NCBI GenBank assembly: GCA_027946365.1
Contig: JAPEUQ010000012.1
Coordinates: 558,001-622,000 of the forward strand
Length of the DNA stretch: 64,000 nucleotides
Direction of reading: 5' to 3'
Source of the DNA: Kalmusia sp. IMI 367209
Taxonomy: Eukaryota; Ascomycota; Dothideomycetes; Pleosporales; Didymosphaeriaceae
Each line of letters starts with the position of its first letter. The first letter of the stretch is position 1. Positions 21,558 to 33,234 of this stretch are shown in pieces. Under the pieces are notes generated by a model. That model was not told where the DNA came from and did no database searches. It saw only the letters and a list, made by a program, of their open reading frames with translations. The translations under genes were made by a program, and so were the position numbers.

Positions 21558-23965
21558 ATGTCGCCTCTCCGCCTGCGCATCGACGGGCGCACATTCCGAG
21601 ACAGCGAGAATCGCGAGGTGACGCTCCATGGCATCAACTGCGCGGCCGACGCAAAGTTCCCCGCCGCCCCCAATGTGCCCTCGCACGTTGCCGACCACTT
21701 CTTCGACGGCGATAATGTATCCTTCGTCAACAGGCCATTTTCTGTAGAAGATTCTACCACTCACTTTGCGCGGTTACGTAGTTGGGGCTACAACACGATA
21801 AGATACATCTTTACATGGGAAGCAATAGAACATGCGGGGCCAGGAAGGTACGATGAGGAGTGGATACAGCACACGATCGCCATATTGCGCAAGGCGAAAG
21901 AGTTTGGCTTCTACATATTCATGGACCCGCATCAGGATGTGGTTCGTATGCTCACAAGCTATCATCTCATCGTCCCTAACACAAATCACAGTGGTCACGA
22001 TTCTCCGGAGGCTCAGGCGCACCCATGTGGACTTTGTATGCCTGTGGACTGGACCCAACCTTCTTCGACGTCACCGAAGCTGCACTCGTTCAGAACACAT
22101 ACCCAGAACCAGAGAACTACCCGAAGATGATATGGGCGACGAATTATACAAGGCTCGTCTGCCAGGTCGCATTCACACTCTTTTTCGCTGGCAAAGAGTT
22201 TGCCCCCAAGGCCATTATAGACGGCAAGAATATCCAGGACTACCTCCAGGACCACTTCATCGGCGCTGTCCAACATCTTGCGAAGCGCATCCACGAGGCT
22301 GGCGATCTCTGGCACAACCCAGTAGTTGGCTTCGAGAGCATGAACGAGCCGAATCGTGGCATCATCGGTTATCAGGACATAACCGCCATCCCCAGTGAAC
22401 AGAAGTTGCAGAAGGGAACCTCGCCCACTGCTTGGCAAGCTATACTTACCGGATCGGGTAGGGCTTGCGAGATAGACACCTGGGATTTTGGGGGCTTGGG
22501 ACCCTACAAATCCGGCACCGCCTTAGTCGATCCAGAAGGAAAATCAGCATGGCTGTCGCCAGATTACGACGATACGAAGTACGGCTGGAAACGAGATCCG
22601 GAGTGGCGGTTGGGCGAGTGCTTATGGGCGCAGCACGGCATATGGGACCCTGCCACGGACACCCTTCTAAAGAAAGACTATTTTGCGAAAGACCCGCGAA
22701 ACGGAGCAACGATCAACTATGAATATTTCAACAATCATTGGTTCATGGATCATTACCGGCGGTACCGGAAGATGGTCAAGTCGATATTTCCAGACTCTTT
22801 GATGTTTTTCCAGCCGCCAGTCTTTGAAATCCCACCATCGCTCAAAGATACTGATGACGACGATCCGAATATGATCTTTTGCCCCCACTTTTACGATGGC
22901 ATCACACTGCTGACCAAGAAATGGTGAGCTTATACGACGAGATGGCATTTGCATCTGCTGACACCGATTAGGAACCGTGTGTGGAACATTGATGTTTTCG
23001 GCGTATTGCGAGGGAAATATTTGACTCCAGCATTTGCTATCAAAGTTGGAGAGGGTAATATTCGAAATTGTTTCGCAAATCAATTGGCCGCTATAAGAGA
23101 AGAGGGAACAAAGTACATGGGCGTCCACCCTACATTGTTCTCCGAAATCGGCATTCCATATGACATGGACGACAAGTACGCGTACAAGACGGGTAACTAC
23201 AGCAGCCAGATTGCAGCATTGGATGCCAACCACTTTGCACTAGAGCAGAGCAGGGCCAACGGGTTCACGTTATGGACATATACTGCCACTGTGTGTACAT
23301 TCCCTGGTCATCATTTTTCATCACACTAACATGTCTAGAACAATCACTTTTGGGGCGACCAATGGAACGGCGAAGATCTTTCAATCTACTCGGTAGACGA
23401 CAAACCCTTGCCCGCAGGCTCCTTCACGGAAGCGGAGTCGCGTGCGTCCCTTGATGTCACCTCACCTTCTTACTCAAGAGCGCAGTCGGCAGAGACCTTG
23501 AATGTAGACCCTGGCAATCTCAGGAAATCGCTATCAGTAGACCGGATGAGCTCCAAGTCGGGCAACGACGATGTGCGAGGTCTCCGTGCTGCAGAAGCAT
23601 TCGTGCGGCCGACACCAGTTACCATCCACGGCGATATAACTGCTTTTGGCTTTGACCTCAGGAGTGCCACGTTCAAATTGTCGCTTTCGGCGCCGAGCTC
23701 GACGAAACAAGATGCACCTACGGTCATATATCTCCCCGAGTTTCATTTTCCCACTAGCACCGTCGAGGTCAGTGGCGGCAACTGGTCGATCATGTCAGAA
23801 GAGACCAACGGTGCAGTGCAGCAGATACTGCGGTGGTGGCATGCGGAGGGAGACCAGTCGATGACGGTCAAGGGCGTAGTGCGCAAGCAGGGCGGCGCAC
23901 TTTCGACAGAGGAAGATGAGGGCTACCTACAGCAGTGCCAGAGACAGGCATGCGTTGTGATGTAG
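21558..23965 (+). CDS. GH5 endoglucosylceramidase / steryl-beta-glucosidase (EGCrP type)
   Basis: Four exons (21558-21941, 21992-22923, 22972-23290, 23339-23965; introns 48-50 bp) encode 753 residues. The start MSPLRLRIDGRTFRDSENRE and LHGINCAADAKFP are typical of the fungal GH5 subfamily that hydrolyses glucosylceramide or ergosteryl glucoside. Visible blocks include LRSWGYNTIRYIFTWEAIEH, FYIFMDPHQDVWSRFSGGSG, the acid/base region VGFESMNEPNRG (Glu247) and the nucleophile region TLFSEIGIPYDMDD (Glu497), then FTLWTYTATNNHFWGDQWNG. A C-terminal beta domain follows a Ser-rich linker (about residues 570-600). There is no signal peptide, in line with intracellular EGCrP enzymes that act in sphingolipid and sterol-glucoside turnover. 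The very C-terminus (QCQRQACVVM) is Cys-containing and could be lipidated. Substrate choice (ceramide or sterol) cannot be decided by eye. Confidence 0.92.
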
Positions 23966-24589
23966 GGCTGGTAATGCGGCGTTTGGGCACGGCGACTTGG
24001 GTATAGGGAAATTCCGCTTACTGTCCTTGCATGCATGGTGATGTAATGTTCGTCTGTTTCTGTAATCGCATGCCGTCAGCGTTTGGCGCACATTGTTGTT
24101 TCGATGAGAAACACCGACGAGGGGTTGTCTCTTATGTATGCCGCTCTGGCGGAGAAGGTTTGGGAAGGAAACTGTACATATTAGGCAGGCACCGTAGGTC
24201 TCACACTGAATCATACCCGGGCTCCAGGCCGACACCTGACAACGCGCCGACGCGCCACTATAGGCGGCAGCCTGTTGAACGCGTTTGTGGTACCTCTGCG
24301 CGAGACGTGACATCTCATCTCACCTCGCTCGTCGCCTTTGTTCAAGCCCACCATTCGTTTTCCACTGGGCGTCGGCTATGAAGACGGCACGCGCTCTCTT
24401 CACCGACTTCTGCCCACTGCGCACCACGCTTCATCTGCCAGCACACGCCTAACCCAAGGTACGCCGCCGCCGCCCGAAAAAAATTCCCCGCACGCCAGAC
24501 CGCCCCCAACAACACTCACCTGCTGGATCTTCACTGACCATTGCCCGACGCAGACGCTCCGCTCAGGGTCCAACAGAGCCGCCTGCGAG
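23966..24589. other. Spacer and promoter of the Msn5-like gene
   Basis: It separates the GH5 stop from the exportin ATG. The last 200 bases are C-rich leader (for example 24440-24540). An open frame runs from 24338 in phase with the exportin, but its extra 84 residues are Pro/Thr/Ser-rich leader translation and not family sequence. Confidence 0.5.
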
Positions 24590-27500
24590 ATGGAAGCTGG
24601 GGCGTCCGCAACCCCGCAGGTCACCCTCGCGAACGGCCACTCGGGCGGCAACCACCCTTCGGCCGACCTCTCGCAGGTTTTGCAGGCGCTGCAGGCCATC
24701 TACGACCCATCGTCGAGCAATGACACCCGCCGCCAGGCCACCGAGTACCTCGAGCAGGCTAAGCGCCACCCCGAGGCGCCTTCCCACGGCCATACGCTCG
24801 CTCTCGACAAGTCGCAGCCTGCGCAGCTCCGCCACTATGGCCTCACCATGCTGGAGTTCTCCATCAGATACAACTGGGAAGACTTCACCGAGCAACAGGG
24901 CAGCGCGCTGAGGAATTACGTGGTCGAGCTAGCACAGAATATTGCAGAGGAAGACCCCGTCTACTTGCGGAACAAGGTGGCCCAACTCTGGACAGAGGTA
25001 GCAAAGCGGTCATGGGGCGCCGAGTGGATGAACATGGATCAGCAGCTGGTCGAGTTGTGGCAGACGTCGCTGCACCACCAGGCTGTCGTGCTGTACGTGC
25101 TCGAGACCCTGTCCGAGGAGATTTTCAATCGCGAAGATCCTACAGCAGGCCTACGAGGCAGCGATCTTGGACGGGCGTGCGTCGAGATTTTCACGCCAAC
25201 CGCTGTGCTCACCGAGCACCTACCCACGCGCGACAAGAGCTTGAACGTCCGCTATGGGGACGAGGGCTGGCTCAAGAGGCTGTGCGATAATCTTTCGTGG
25301 TGTCTATCCCAGGACTTCCAACGTCAGGATGCCGTGAAATTGTGTGCGGTGAAGACCATGAATGCGCTCCGAGCGTGCATGTCATGGGTCATACCGAAAG
25401 CGATTGCTACAGTTCAGGTAATTGAGCATGTGTGCAAGGCTCTCGCTGTACCCGTTGTCGAGCTGCAATTGGTACGTGTTCCCATCGTTCATATGTGACA
25501 CATATGCTAACACGATATTCAGGCTTCTGTCGACGTGCTCCAGGCAATTTACACTCGTCACCATCTCCATGATGACGAGTTCGTAGAGCTAGTATGCCCC
25601 ATGTTCACACCCGGGAGCGTTTCCCTGCTGCAAGAAGTGTATAATTGGACCCTATCAGACATGAACATCCATGACTTGAATGAGCAGAAATACAATTTGT
25701 GCAAGAAGCTTTCCGAGGTGATTGTTTAAGTCCTATCATCTTGACTCCAACTAACGATCGCAGTTGGCAAATAGCCTTGGCTTATTTATTGAACAGAAGC
25801 CTCAGCAGGTCCCTGAAGGCAGCGACCTCTCTGGTGTCTTCCAGCTCCTTTTTGACGTTCTTCGTAACCCAAGCCTGGTCGTTTCTATTCCAGTTCTTCA
25901 TTGCTGGACCAAACTGCTGCGCTCTCGCATTGTTCGCGATTCTGCCGTCGTAACGCAGATGGTTGGTGGCCTGTTAGAGACTTGCTGTGCACGATTGATA
26001 CGCTACGAGGTATTTCCAGAAGATTCGGAAGATGTCACCATCCTATTTTTGAACGAGGACATTGACACGGTGCCCGAGCGCCACGCTTTCCTCGGCAATT
26101 ACCGTAGATTTTGTGCCGACGTCATTGATGTGTTGGTTCGGCGGACGCCCGTCGAGGCGATGGAGCACATACTCGCTCAGGCAACAAATACGCTCCAGGG
26201 CCTGTACAATGGCCAACCCGCTTTTCAGGCTCAAAACTTTACCAAACATTCAGCACCTGTATTAAAGGTAGACGCCCAGGTTACGATCATTGATGCTGCG
26301 TTGAAGGGCTATTTGAAATGGCTTGCCACTCATGGGGACGAGCCGCAAGAAGACGAACGAAAGCGTAACGCAATGGAGGATTCGTTCGAGCAGTGGGGCC
26401 GACAGTTGCTTCAAGCCCGCTTCGAAGATCCTGAGATTGCGAAGAAAATCCTTCAGCTCATGTCGACGTTTTCGACTAAGGCGCTTCCTGACCGTCCTGC
26501 GTTTGCTCTTTCTTTTCTTGAATACATGCTTACCATCAGACTTGCAGACAATCCTGCTTACCCTCAGTATGCCGATACAGTCAAAGATCTTGAACGCATA
26601 TGTAGCCTCGAGATGCAGAAACTTGCTATGAAGTTTGCTGACGACTTTATGAATGTATATGATAGCTTGGAGCGCAAGGTCAACGAAATGATGGCCGATC
26701 CCACGACCGACGACCGTCAACGCATGGCTTACTCCGCCTTTCTTTTCATCATCATACACCGCTGCACGACACTAGATCGAGCGAGCCAGGAAAACCGAAT
26801 GCGACAAATGTTGAGCCAGGTCAAAGACGCCTGGCAGAATGACGAGTTTGCGAAATCTGTGTCATCTTTCCAAGGTTTCTGTGGTAGCCTAGGAATGGCT
26901 CACCTGCCAGACTTTCTATCTGCAGATAACTTCCGCAGTGTACAAGATTGGTCTGAACAGCCGCTTAGCAGCGATGGCCAAGCCATGCAGGCCGCCATCC
27001 TAGAGCAGTCTCAGGTATGAAAACCTTGGTTAACTTATTGAACCTACTAATATGAACTAGCGTCTACCTCTGCGGCTCACAAAGACACTCCTCGCTGCAT
27101 CGACTGAAAAATTGCGCGACGGTTCTGCTGCCTACGACTCCGCGGCAGCACTATGGTCTGAGGTTATCCCGACTCTACTTCCGAACCTTCTTCAACTCGT
27201 GAGCCATGCGCAGGCGTTCAATGACGTTGAGACCAACTGGTCTCACCTTCCGCCGGAACTGCAGCAAGTCATTCGCCGTGTCTTGACTGATCGATTTTGG
27301 CAAGCTGGCATTTCAACCGAGAGTCGTGACGATTTCTTCGCTCGTGTGAGCGGGTCAAAGTCGACGTATGAAGGCTTTGCATCTACAGTTCGGGGCACCG
27401 TTCGACAAATCCGCGAGAGTTCATATTACATCCTGTACTCGCTCACACGATTCAAAGATTTCTTCTACGGTATACCGGAACTACCTGGGCCTCTTAGCCA

Positions 27501-28534
27501 AGCACTATTTGGCCACGCTCATGCGTTGACTGCGCATCACTTGTCCGTGCTTCTTACTGTCTCCACCCATCTTATTGAAGGCTGCCCATCGCAGTTGAGA
27601 GTACAATTCCTTCCACCCATGATTCAAGGACTGTTTCGAGAGCTGAATCGCAAAATTACGACAGAGTGGGATGAAGTCAGCCAGCAGGTAGCCAACTCCG
27701 GAGATAATGATAATTTGACGGACGAAATGAAAACGGAAAGCATCCTCCGACAGCTCACGTACTCCTCGGTATCGCTCGTCGCTGTACTGCTCGACTCGAG
27801 ACAAGGTGAGTCGCGAATCCTTCTGTAGATTCAAGCACAGACGACTACTTCAATGTCACTCTCAAGTTCATATCTAATAATGTATCATCACATGCTAACA
27901 ATGATTAGAATTCGCTCGCCTGGATGAAGACCAACGCAAAGAAGGCCCACCGATGTGCGACTTCATCTTGAACGCGCCGGAGGTTCTTGAGCCTATTCTG
28001 CTCTTCTGCAATACCTGCATACATGTCCGAGACACTCGCTCCGTCAACACGACTGTCCGTGTTCTGCGCATGCTTCTCCCACGTTTCAGGGAGAAGAGTC
28101 CCATACGTGACTACTTTTGCAACGACATCCTTAAGAATGCGATTATTAGTCTACATGAACCGTACTTCGTCGACTGCCAGAAGGACCTTGCATCTCTCAT
28201 TGCCGGCATCATCCACCTTGACAATCAAATCCCTCGCAGCATCATCCTAAGTCTGCCGGGCATGGGCGACCAATCGCGTGTAGATCGCAAACTAGATAAG
28301 CTGCATAGTGCAAACCGAAATGACGAAAGACAGCAACGCTCCATTGTGCTCGACCTGCTATCCAGCGTCCGAGGCGTCAGCATCCACGAGCAGGGCAAGA
28401 TCGAACGCGCGAAGCCAAAAAAGAAGACGGCATTTCAAGAACAGTATATGAGCGTTGAGCCTTCGGCTAACATGATTGTGCGAGGGACGTCGCCTGGCTT
28501 GGAAGGTGTTGCAGGTATGTTCGATGAATCGTGA
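24590..28534 (+). CDS. MSN5: Karyopherin-beta exportin, Msn5/Exportin-5 family
   Basis: Five exons (24590-25471, 25523-25717, 25764-27014, 27061-27805, 27909-28534) encode about 1232 residues, the normal Msn5 length (yeast about 1224). The N-terminus has an importin-beta-like segment (DTRRQATEYLEQAKRHPEAP, LRHYGLTMLEFSIRYNWEDF, YLRNKVAQLWTEVAKRSWGA), followed by HEAT-repeat helices throughout: ETLSEEIFNREDP, NWTLSDMNIHDL, FLNEDIDTVPERHAFLGNYR, VRQIRESSYYILYSLTRF and LDNQIPRSIILSLPGM. Msn5-type exportins carry phosphorylated transcription factors, and in some species small RNAs or tRNAs, out of the nucleus with RanGTP. The ATG at 24590 fits the family start. Introns 1-3 are 46-51 bp with CTAAC-like branch sites; the last is about 103 bp. 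The frame is intact. Confidence 0.92.
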
Positions 28535-29074
28535 GAGACAAAGGTGGCGGAGACGCGAGCACTGGTACTGTCGCTTTCGGAGTTGGGAATCATGGGCATA
28601 GCGTTGCATACCCCCTTCCATGTCATGTATATGGGCGGCTTAGATCTTTTTCATCTCCTCTCTTCGGAGGACTGTGCACGTCATGGCTAAGCCTGTGGCG
28701 TTTGTTTAGCATTTTATCTAGGTATCTTTACTGATTCGAGGGTGTCTGGATTGGATAAGAGATCAAGTGATTAGACATTGCTTGCGTGAAAAGTGATGGT
28801 ATAATCCTCGTTCAATTGCGTGGTTGATCGACAGACATGAACGAGCCGCTGACGTCAGCTGAGTGATGCGCTGGTGTGGTCCCCTCATTGGCGTAACGTC
28901 GTATTTGCAATGGACCAGCAGCCGTAGTTTTCCCTATAATAACGACCGGGCCTAGCAACGCACATAAACTTATCACCTTACGTCCCACACTCCTAGATCA
29001 GGCTTCTCATTCAAACGCCCTCTTCGACTACGTTTCATCACGGGAACGGGTATCAGGAAGTCAAAAGAAGAGAT
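28535..29074. other. Spacer with promoter of the 2OG oxygenase gene
   Basis: It holds the 3' untranslated region of the exportin gene and the promoter of the next gene, including a palindromic CRE listed separately. No coding frame recognised. Confidence 0.5.
28850..28857. promoter_or_regulatory. Perfect palindromic CRE (TGACGTCA)
   Basis: The full 8-bp ATF/CREB consensus TGACGTCA stands 217 bases upstream of the oxygenase ATG and within GCTGACGTCAGC, so dyad symmetry extends to 12 bases. In ascomycetes such sites bind bZIP factors of stress and cAMP responses. This is a consensus match only. Confidence 0.45.
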
Positions 29075-30366
29075 ATGACAGACACGGGCGCAATACCGAT
29101 TGTAGACTTTGGTGCTTTCTTGAACGGTGGAGAGGAAGAGAAGAGGAGGGTGGCGGAAAAGATCGATGCTGCGTTTCGGGATGTGGGGTTCGTGTATTTG
29201 AGGGGTCACGGAGTACCGAAGGGAAAGGTAGAGGAGTGCTTTGAGTGGGTAAGACACACACCACCAACTATCTTTTCGCTTTGTGGTCCGAGGAGGCGAA
29301 TGAACTAATATGTGAGGTGTCACGATATAGTCTAAGAAGTTTTTTGCGCTGCCCTTGGAGACGAAGATGCTGGCTCCCCATCCACCGGGCGGTGCGCATC
29401 ATAGGGGCTATTCGGCACCGGGGTTGGAGAAGGTTACGCAGCATATGTATGGTGAAGAGGAGCTTAAGAAAGAGAGGGAGGTATGTTCCCTTTCTGAGCC
29501 TCTACTTTACCAATCACGAGACTCGGCCTTGCTTTTCATTCATTGACATACATACTGTGCAACGCCATTCATTCACCAATCGGTTTCACTGCTAACATGG
29601 TCAGATCCCTGACTACAAAGAATCTTACGAGTCCGGTAACGTCAACGATGTCTCACAACCCAACATCTGGTTGCCCGAGGAAAAATTGCCAGGATTCAGG
29701 GAGTTTATGGAATCTTACTTCGCCCTCTGTTCCACCCTGATCCACAACATCCTCGACGCGCTCAGCATTGCGCTCGACGTGCCCTCTCCAGGCCTCTCAC
29801 CTACGCACGCAAAGTCCCTATTTCAATTGCGTCTCTTGCACTACCCCACCATCGAAGCAGAGCAGTTGAAGAACGGCAAACGAAATAGGATCAATGCGCA
29901 TTCGGATTTCGGCACGCTGACGCTGCTTTTCCAGGACAGCGTTGGAGGGCTAGAAGTTGAAGACCCGAAGCAGCCTGGAACATTTAGGAAAGCAGGTTCC
30001 ATCGAGGACGCGGTGTTAGTCAACATCGGGGACCTGATGGCACGCTGGTCAAACGATCGATGGCGTTCGACCGTTCACCGTGTAGGTCTCCCACCTTCGT
30101 CTTCTCCTCGCACGATCAAGATTCCAGGGCCGGGAGTCAATACAGAGGGCCAGCGTAGCAAGAGGATCGTCGAGCTAGATAATGGAGATGAGGAGGGCAG
30201 CTTGGTGCCGGATAGGTATTCCATCCCTTTCTTCGCAACCGCGGATATGGATACTGTCATCGAAGCGTTGCCGGGATGTTGGGGGGAGGATAGGCCGAAG
30301 AAGTATGAGCCTGTTACCGCGTGGGGTTATGTGCAGATGCGGATGGCGGCTTTGTATGAGGGATAG
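29075..30366 (+). CDS. 2-oxoglutarate/Fe(II) oxygenase, isopenicillin-N-synthase-like
   Basis: Three exons (29075-29248, 29331-29480, 29605-30366; introns 82 and 124 bp) encode 361 residues. The N-terminal domain has IPIVDFGAFLNG, AFRDVGFVYLRGHGVP and SKKFFALPLETK, the usual DIOX_N layout, then HPPGGAHHRGYSAPGLEKV. The catalytic barrel has the iron ligands His207-x-Asp209 (NAHSDFGTLTLLFQD) and His266 (WRSTVHRVGLPP), and the 2-oxoglutarate-binding Arg312-x-Ser314 (RYSIPFF). All key residues are present, so the enzyme should be active. Substrates in this fungal family are diverse and mostly unknown (oxidation of small molecules, thymine-7-hydroxylase-like or gibberellin-oxidase-like). No cluster partner is adjacent. 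The family is firm; the reaction is not assignable. Confidence 0.9.
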
Positions 30367-30933
30367 GTATATGCCAATAGGCTTCACATGAATTCACGAT
30401 TGATACTAATATTTCATAACATTCCTTTCACGTCTAGATGATAGAAAGAAGGACATTTCGAAGTGAATACATAATCACTCCGGGATAATATGGTCTTCTT
30501 AGGGTACCGCGGCATCCAGGATGCTTCGTTGGTGAAGTATACTGGTGTTAATCTACGTAAAGGCAATACCTAAGTAGGTATACGTACTGAATACAGACAG
30601 ACAAAAATAGCAGATTCCCCTCCTACTAGTTTACCAAGTTGTGTTGTTGAAGTATGCGCCTTCTCGATCAGCACGCTATTCCAAGAAACAGTCGATCATG
30701 GGTGTCCATTCCAGTCCTGGAGGTCGTGCTGAGAGTAAGTTATCCCATGATAGAATTCCAGAAGTAGAGTATCTTGATCACAATATTACTCATCTCAATA
30801 AGTATAGGTCCTTTAATGCTAGAAATTGATTATGAATGTGGAAGACTCTTCGGTATGTAGCTCAGCAATTCAGAGCATCAAAATAAAGAGGCAGTATGAT
30901 GGCTACGGAACTCTCACATTGACTACCTTCAAA
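30367..30933. other. Spacer between convergent genes
   Basis: An A/T-rich 3'-3' spacer between the oxygenase and the HET gene. A short frame (30641-30829, +) has no resemblance to any family. Nothing recognised. Confidence 0.5.
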
Positions 30934-33234
30934 CTAGATGAGTTCAATGAAACCGCTCTCTGAGAAGATCCCACTAAGCTCCCCGTGCATAATTCCATGC
31001 AAGAAGCTCGGTCCCACAATCTGATATTGTTCCTTAGAAACCTCTCTTAGTACAATGAAAGCCTGTAAACCATTGACCCATGCAAGACGATCCCCAACCT
31101 CACTGCACTTCGGGACTAATCCCATATAACCCTCTTCTGTGATAACGAATTGATCATGACAGAACAAGAACGAGAGACACGAAAAGAAGATCGCAACACT
31201 CTTCTGCATGCTAGATCCCTTTCGAAAAATCGCTTTACATTCAGAGCTTTCCAGATCGAAAGCGGCTCCGCTCTTCACCAAGTCCAGCATACGATCTATC
31301 CAGCCTGGTTCCTGGCCTTGCGCTGCATTCAGCAGCTTAGGAGATGTTCGGCCCGCTGTGACAGCGCTGTCGAAGACGGCGGAGGGTGGTTCTCCTGTTG
31401 GGTAGCCGCCGCGCTCAGAAAAGCGCTTATTCATCTCTTTCCACACGATGCCAAGGTATATTAGCGACTCAAGATAAGTCATGAGCTGTGACTGACCGAT
31501 GCGAGTGGCTTTGAGTGCAATGCTTGTAGGGATTACTTGCTCGATAGTGTCGAACACGCGGCCTCGGACGGAGATAATGTGCTTACACTGTTTATGCAAT
31601 ACGACTGCAGGCGTTAGATTAAGCGCTGCGTTGAATGTCTGCGGGAGCCACGATCTGTGCACGCGATTGATACGGTCAGGGTGGAGCTCTGGTACCCAGG
31701 TTGGAGAGGGTAGTTTCTCGAGAAACTCGGGTTTGTCGAGAACATCGTCGCTTGGTACGTCTTCTCCTGGCTCGAGATTGTCGACGAGGAATTGTCCTAG
31801 CTCGGTGAGCGTTGGCCCTTTGCGCTGTTCGAGGCCCGCGTAGAGGAGAATCGTGAGTCCTTCGTGGAGGATATGTTGGCGCGCGAATTCGATGTATACT
31901 TCCGACGCATCAATAGTGTAGTTTGGGACAATCTTCATCCCAGAGTCTTGCGGTATGAATCCAAGGATACCGTACACTCGGTCTCTGTCGTCCTTGCAAC
32001 CCCATGTTTGCAGGTCCTTCGTTCGGGCATAGATCTGCAAGGTATAGTCTTGGAAAAGCGTAGTGCCCGCGTCATTTGCTTGCAACTGATCGCGTGCATA
32101 TACAAGGCCTTGTGCGTGACGTAGTGGGCCGCCAGTCTGCACTTCTAAGCCGAACACGACTTTATGCTTTTCTGCAGCCCAGAGCATGTGGATGGCCCTG
32201 CGGAACTGGTCCCAGGGCATTGACTGACCTCCGATATGCAGGACTAAATTCCTCGCAAGCAAAACCTCTTGTACTACCCACATTCGCGAAAACCAAAGCC
32301 TCTCGAGAATTTCGTCGACTGATGCTGATTCGCGCGATTCTCGAATGTCCAATGCTAGGTTAGCATCAATGGATACACCCGTCATCTCGACGATTGCGGC
32401 TTGCGGCCGGACCTGATTGTCATACTCAGGCGACTTGCTGAGTTCGGCCAGGATCTCGAGATAATCAAGAGCGCCTTCCGATGTATCGGAAGCTGGGCCT
32501 AGCCATGCGAGCACTGATTCAGCTCTTCTGTAGATGTCGTCCATTTTCGATACTTGGACTCCTTTCTCTTCCAGATCTTGCTGATTGATACATACACTGC
32601 GATCGTGAGCCAAACATGTGATGAATACACGAAGATGGACCTACGCATCAACCCAAATCCGTAGCACCTCATCCTTAAGCCGCATCGCCCTCAAAGCCAG
32701 ATCGAGATTACCTTGAATATCCATCCGCACATCTCCAAGATGAAGAACCCCAGAGGCAGCCACTCCGCTCCAGGTGTACGACAAAGCCGTATACCGCGCT
32801 CTATCCCGTCGCGGCTCAGTAGCTAGCACAGCCCGTAACGGAGCCTCGTAGTCAGCGGCTGGTTGTAGCTCCAGTACTCGGATGGCGTCCGAATCAGGCA
32901 AAGCTTCGTAATTATATCTACCGTCGTTATCATTCTGTAATGACAACAGCATTGCGGCTTCAGTGAGGTTTTTCTGTTCTTCCCGCTCTCGACGCTTGAT
33001 GTCCCCAACGCATTGCAAGCAACTGCCGTTCCCACGCTCGGTCACCTTGACTCGGCGTTGGTATGCGCGCCGTCGTGAACGGACGTATTGACGAGCTGCA
33101 GCGATCATATCACCGCCGCGACTAGTTTGGTCCGAGTCATCGTCCTCGATCTCTCGTTCGATCGTGGTTTCGAAGGCGTCGCCTAATTTGAATGGTTCTA
33201 GGCCATTTGCTGTTTCCTCGAGCAAGAGGGACAT
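30934..33234 (-). CDS. HET (heterokaryon incompatibility) domain protein
   Basis: Two exons (32645-33234, 30934-32596; intron 32597-32644, 48 bp, GTAGGT..CAG) encode 750 residues. The HET domain (about residues 110-310) shows all its signatures: RYTALSYTWSG (148-157), NLDLALRAMR, LRIWVDAVCINQQD across the splice junction, MDDIYRRAESVLAWLG and LWFSRMWVVQEVLLARN. Downstream are the usual family segments GCKDDRDRVYGILGF and YTIDASEVYIEFARQ. The N-terminal 110 residues are unusual: charged, Arg-rich (QYVRSRRRAYQRRV) and with a lone CLQC pair. HET proteins trigger programmed cell death on non-self fusion, or are poorly understood relatives; the group is large and mostly uncharacterised. No NACHT, WD40 or TIR domain is attached. 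Spliced frame is intact. Confidence 0.93.

Noticed and set aside
24338..24589. 84-residue N-terminal extension of the exportin
   Set aside because: The frame is open but low-complexity and Pro/Thr-rich; the family starts near the ATG at 24590.
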